Below, in pieces: positions 39,699 through 41,001 of a stretch of DNA of 41,001 bases; positions within the stretch are counted from its first letter, which is position 1; every line of letters starts with the position of its first letter. The stretch comes from Candidatus Bathyarchaeota archaeon (GTDB taxonomy: Archaea; Thermoproteota; Bathyarchaeia; RBG-16-48-13; GCA-020355125): positions 1 through 41,001 of the forward strand of contig JAOZHB010000036.1 in assembly GCA_026015035.1 (NCBI GenBank). The letters run 5' to 3'. Under the pieces are notes generated by a model, which saw nothing but the letters and a program-made list of their open reading frames with translations, searched no databases and had not been told where the DNA came from. The position numbers and the translations under genes are program-made.

Positions 39699-41001
39699 TT
39701 GATGTATATTACTCGAAGATCCTGCAAATTAGTCCCTGTATTCCCTGTAATAACGGCATCATCGAGTTGCCTAAGAGCGACCGTAGTGTTGTGTGTTTTC
39801 AACGCTTGAAAGATGTTAACTCCTTCGTCTTCAGCTCTTTCTGCAGTATAACCATCAGCTACCCCGCCCGCCACGTTGGTGGGACCATCGGTACCATCTG
39901 AATCGACAGCAGCAACAGTAATATTTCTACTCCCGCTTATCCTCAGGGCTGAGGACAGGACAAATTCTTGGTTTCGACCGCCCACCGCGTCAGCAGCACC
40001 CTTCCCAACCGTGACAATGGACTCCCCACCTGAGATGAGAACGCAAGGCGTCTTAAAGGGAGTCCCATGAGCTAAAATACTGACGTCTTTGCCCTCAACT
40101 TGAAGGGCCATAGCCGAAAGAGCCTTACCCAGCTCCCCGGCTTCGACAGTAGAACCGATTCTAGGAAACAGTATGGAAGTCAAACCCAAAGCTTCAGCCT
40201 TTTTTCTTGCACCTTCAAGCATAAAACGACTATTCATAACACCAAACTGATGAATGTCCATTTTCTCAAACATCGCTCTTTCAGGAACTTCGTAGCGTGG
40301 GTCAGCCTTCTCTAGATGAGCTCTCACCGAAATCGGTATTTCGTCCCATGCACCCCACTTTTTAACTATGTTAACAGCATCTGTGAAGCTAGATAGACGG
40401 GATCCCGGATGAAAAATGTAGGCCCCATTATCGCGTTCATCGTAAGCCAGATTTCCAAGGCCTGCTCCGAGCATGAAATAAACCATTTTGGCAGGGTGGA
40501 TGAGTGCGGCGACTCGCCCATATTTGACGGATGAAAGATGTCCTCTAACGACGTTTAAGTCCCTAGTGGGCACACCGTGTTCCTGCTGCATTATGCGTGT
40601 TGTTTCTCTAACGTCTTCTAAACTCAATCCGTCTGCAAGTAGTGTCACTAAAGAAGAGCATCCGCCAGAAGTAACACAAAATACGAGGTCTCCTTCTGTA
40701 GCCGTCTTAGCTATTTCGACGATCCGCTTGGCGCCTCTTACACTGTCCTCATCAGGAATTGGGTGACCAGCTAACGTTACCTCAATCCGTTTAAGATACG
40801 TTCCTTCCCCTTTTTTCGCGTTTACGGCTCCACCAGCAATTCTATCTCCTAAAACGTCCTCTATACCCTTAGATATTCTCTGAGCTGCTTTACCACCGCC
40901 AAGCACGTATATGGACCCTATTTCCGTGAGATCAAATGTTACAAACCCTTTTCCTGCGACGTCGAAGTCCTTGTGACCGATGATTAACTTGTCGTTTTCT
41001 A
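39695..41001 (-). CDS. Glycerate 2-kinase homologue (GckA/MOFRL family), 5' end outside the window
   Basis: The frame is open to the right edge: codons upstream of the first candidate start (40906) read ENDKLIIGHKDFDVAGKGF and continue into IYVLGGGKAAQRI, as normal for this family. So the gene is cut by the window, with about 435 residues present. The C-terminal MOFRL part has GGRNQEFVLSSAL and DSDGTDGPTNVAGGVADG. The usual SGGGSAL loop reads SGGCSSL. The LSDV-GD and IASGPT motifs are replaced by LGAGLGNLAYDERDNGAYIF. Family members make 2-phosphoglycerate from glycerate, but these changes and the paired divergent enolase suggest a different substrate. Confidence 0.82.
   Translation of the reverse strand, partial: ENDKLIIGHKDFDVAGKGFVTFDLTEIGSIYVLGGGKAAQRISKGIEDVLGDRIAGGAVNAKKGEGTYLKRIEVTLAGHPIPDEDSVRGAKRIVEIAKTATEGDLVFCVTSGGCSSLVTLLADGLSLEDVRETTRIMQQEHGVPTRDLNVVRGHLSSVKYGRVAALIHPAKMVYFMLGAGLGNLAYDERDNGAYIFHPGSRLSSFTDAVNIVKKWGAWDEIPISVRAHLEKADPRYEVPERAMFEKMDIHQFGVMNSRFMLEGARKKAEALGLTSILFPRIGSTVEAGELGKALSAMALQVEGKDVSILAHGTPFKTPCVLISGGESIVTVGKGAADAVGGRNQEFVLSSALRISGSRNITVAAVDSDGTDGPTNVAGGVADGYTAERAEDEGVNIFQALKTHNTTVALRQLDDAVITGNTGTNLQDLRVIYIN

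Overview
The window is archaeal chromosome. The signs are an archaeal ribosomal-protein/RNA-polymerase/isoprenoid supercluster, ESCRT-III-type (Cdv) division genes, a Sulfolobus-type single-stranded DNA-binding protein, an XPB-Bax1 repair pair, an archaeal SRP RNA, AT-rich TATA boxes, frequent TTG and GTG starts and a tRNA gene with apparent introns. CdvA/CdvB together with this SSB type point to the TACK group. Bathyarchaeia is my best guess, by inference only, because no 16S rRNA gene is present.

Layout, left part (minus strand, 1-6312): a partial cdvA and a CdvB-type ESCRT-III gene. Directly upstream lies a tight three-gene operon encoding a short SMC-like ATPase, a kleisin-like protein and a MAGE/Nse3-like winged-helix (Kite) protein. 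Together these look like a miniature Smc5/6-type complex. An OB-fold SSB and a CooC-type nickel-insertion ATPase follow. At 6470-6980 there is a divergent RNA pair: SRP RNA on the minus strand and tRNA-Ser(GCU), with two apparent introns, on the plus strand.

Centre (plus strand, 7175-19150): a pdxA-family gene, then a 14-gene run: rps13-rps4-rps11-rpo3-rpl18e-rps9-rpo10-rps2-memo-mvk-ipk-fni-idsA-gltX. It joins translation and transcription genes to the late mevalonate pathway and prenyl-diphosphate synthesis for archaeal lipids. Compared with the usual archaeal order, rpl13, rpoK and enolase are missing from it.

Right part (19151-41001): accessory and mosaic. It holds a double zinc-ribbon protein, an SPL-like radical SAM gene flanked by short direct repeats, and GC-rich xpb-bax1. 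An AT-rich island follows with a papain-like protease, a small protein sharing the protease's C-terminal domain, and a chagasin-type inhibitor of papain-like proteases. Next come a YkgJ-type protein, DUF99, an aldo/keto reductase homologue lacking its usual active-site residues, a 2-hydroxyacid dehydrogenase, an acetolactate-synthase-like ThDP enzyme, a GH4 glycosidase, a secreted protein, an Obg-type GTPase, a membrane-anchored collagen-like protein, and a winged-helix/membrane protein pair. The window ends in an enolase homologue beside a glycerate-2-kinase homologue; both have lost signature active-site motifs. CTAG-rich words (GCTAGCTAG and variants) recur in the intergenic spaces of this right part.

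Best candidates for undescribed biology are the mini Smc5/6-like operon beside the division genes, the protease/shared-domain/inhibitor island, and the paired divergent enolase-like and kinase-like enzymes.
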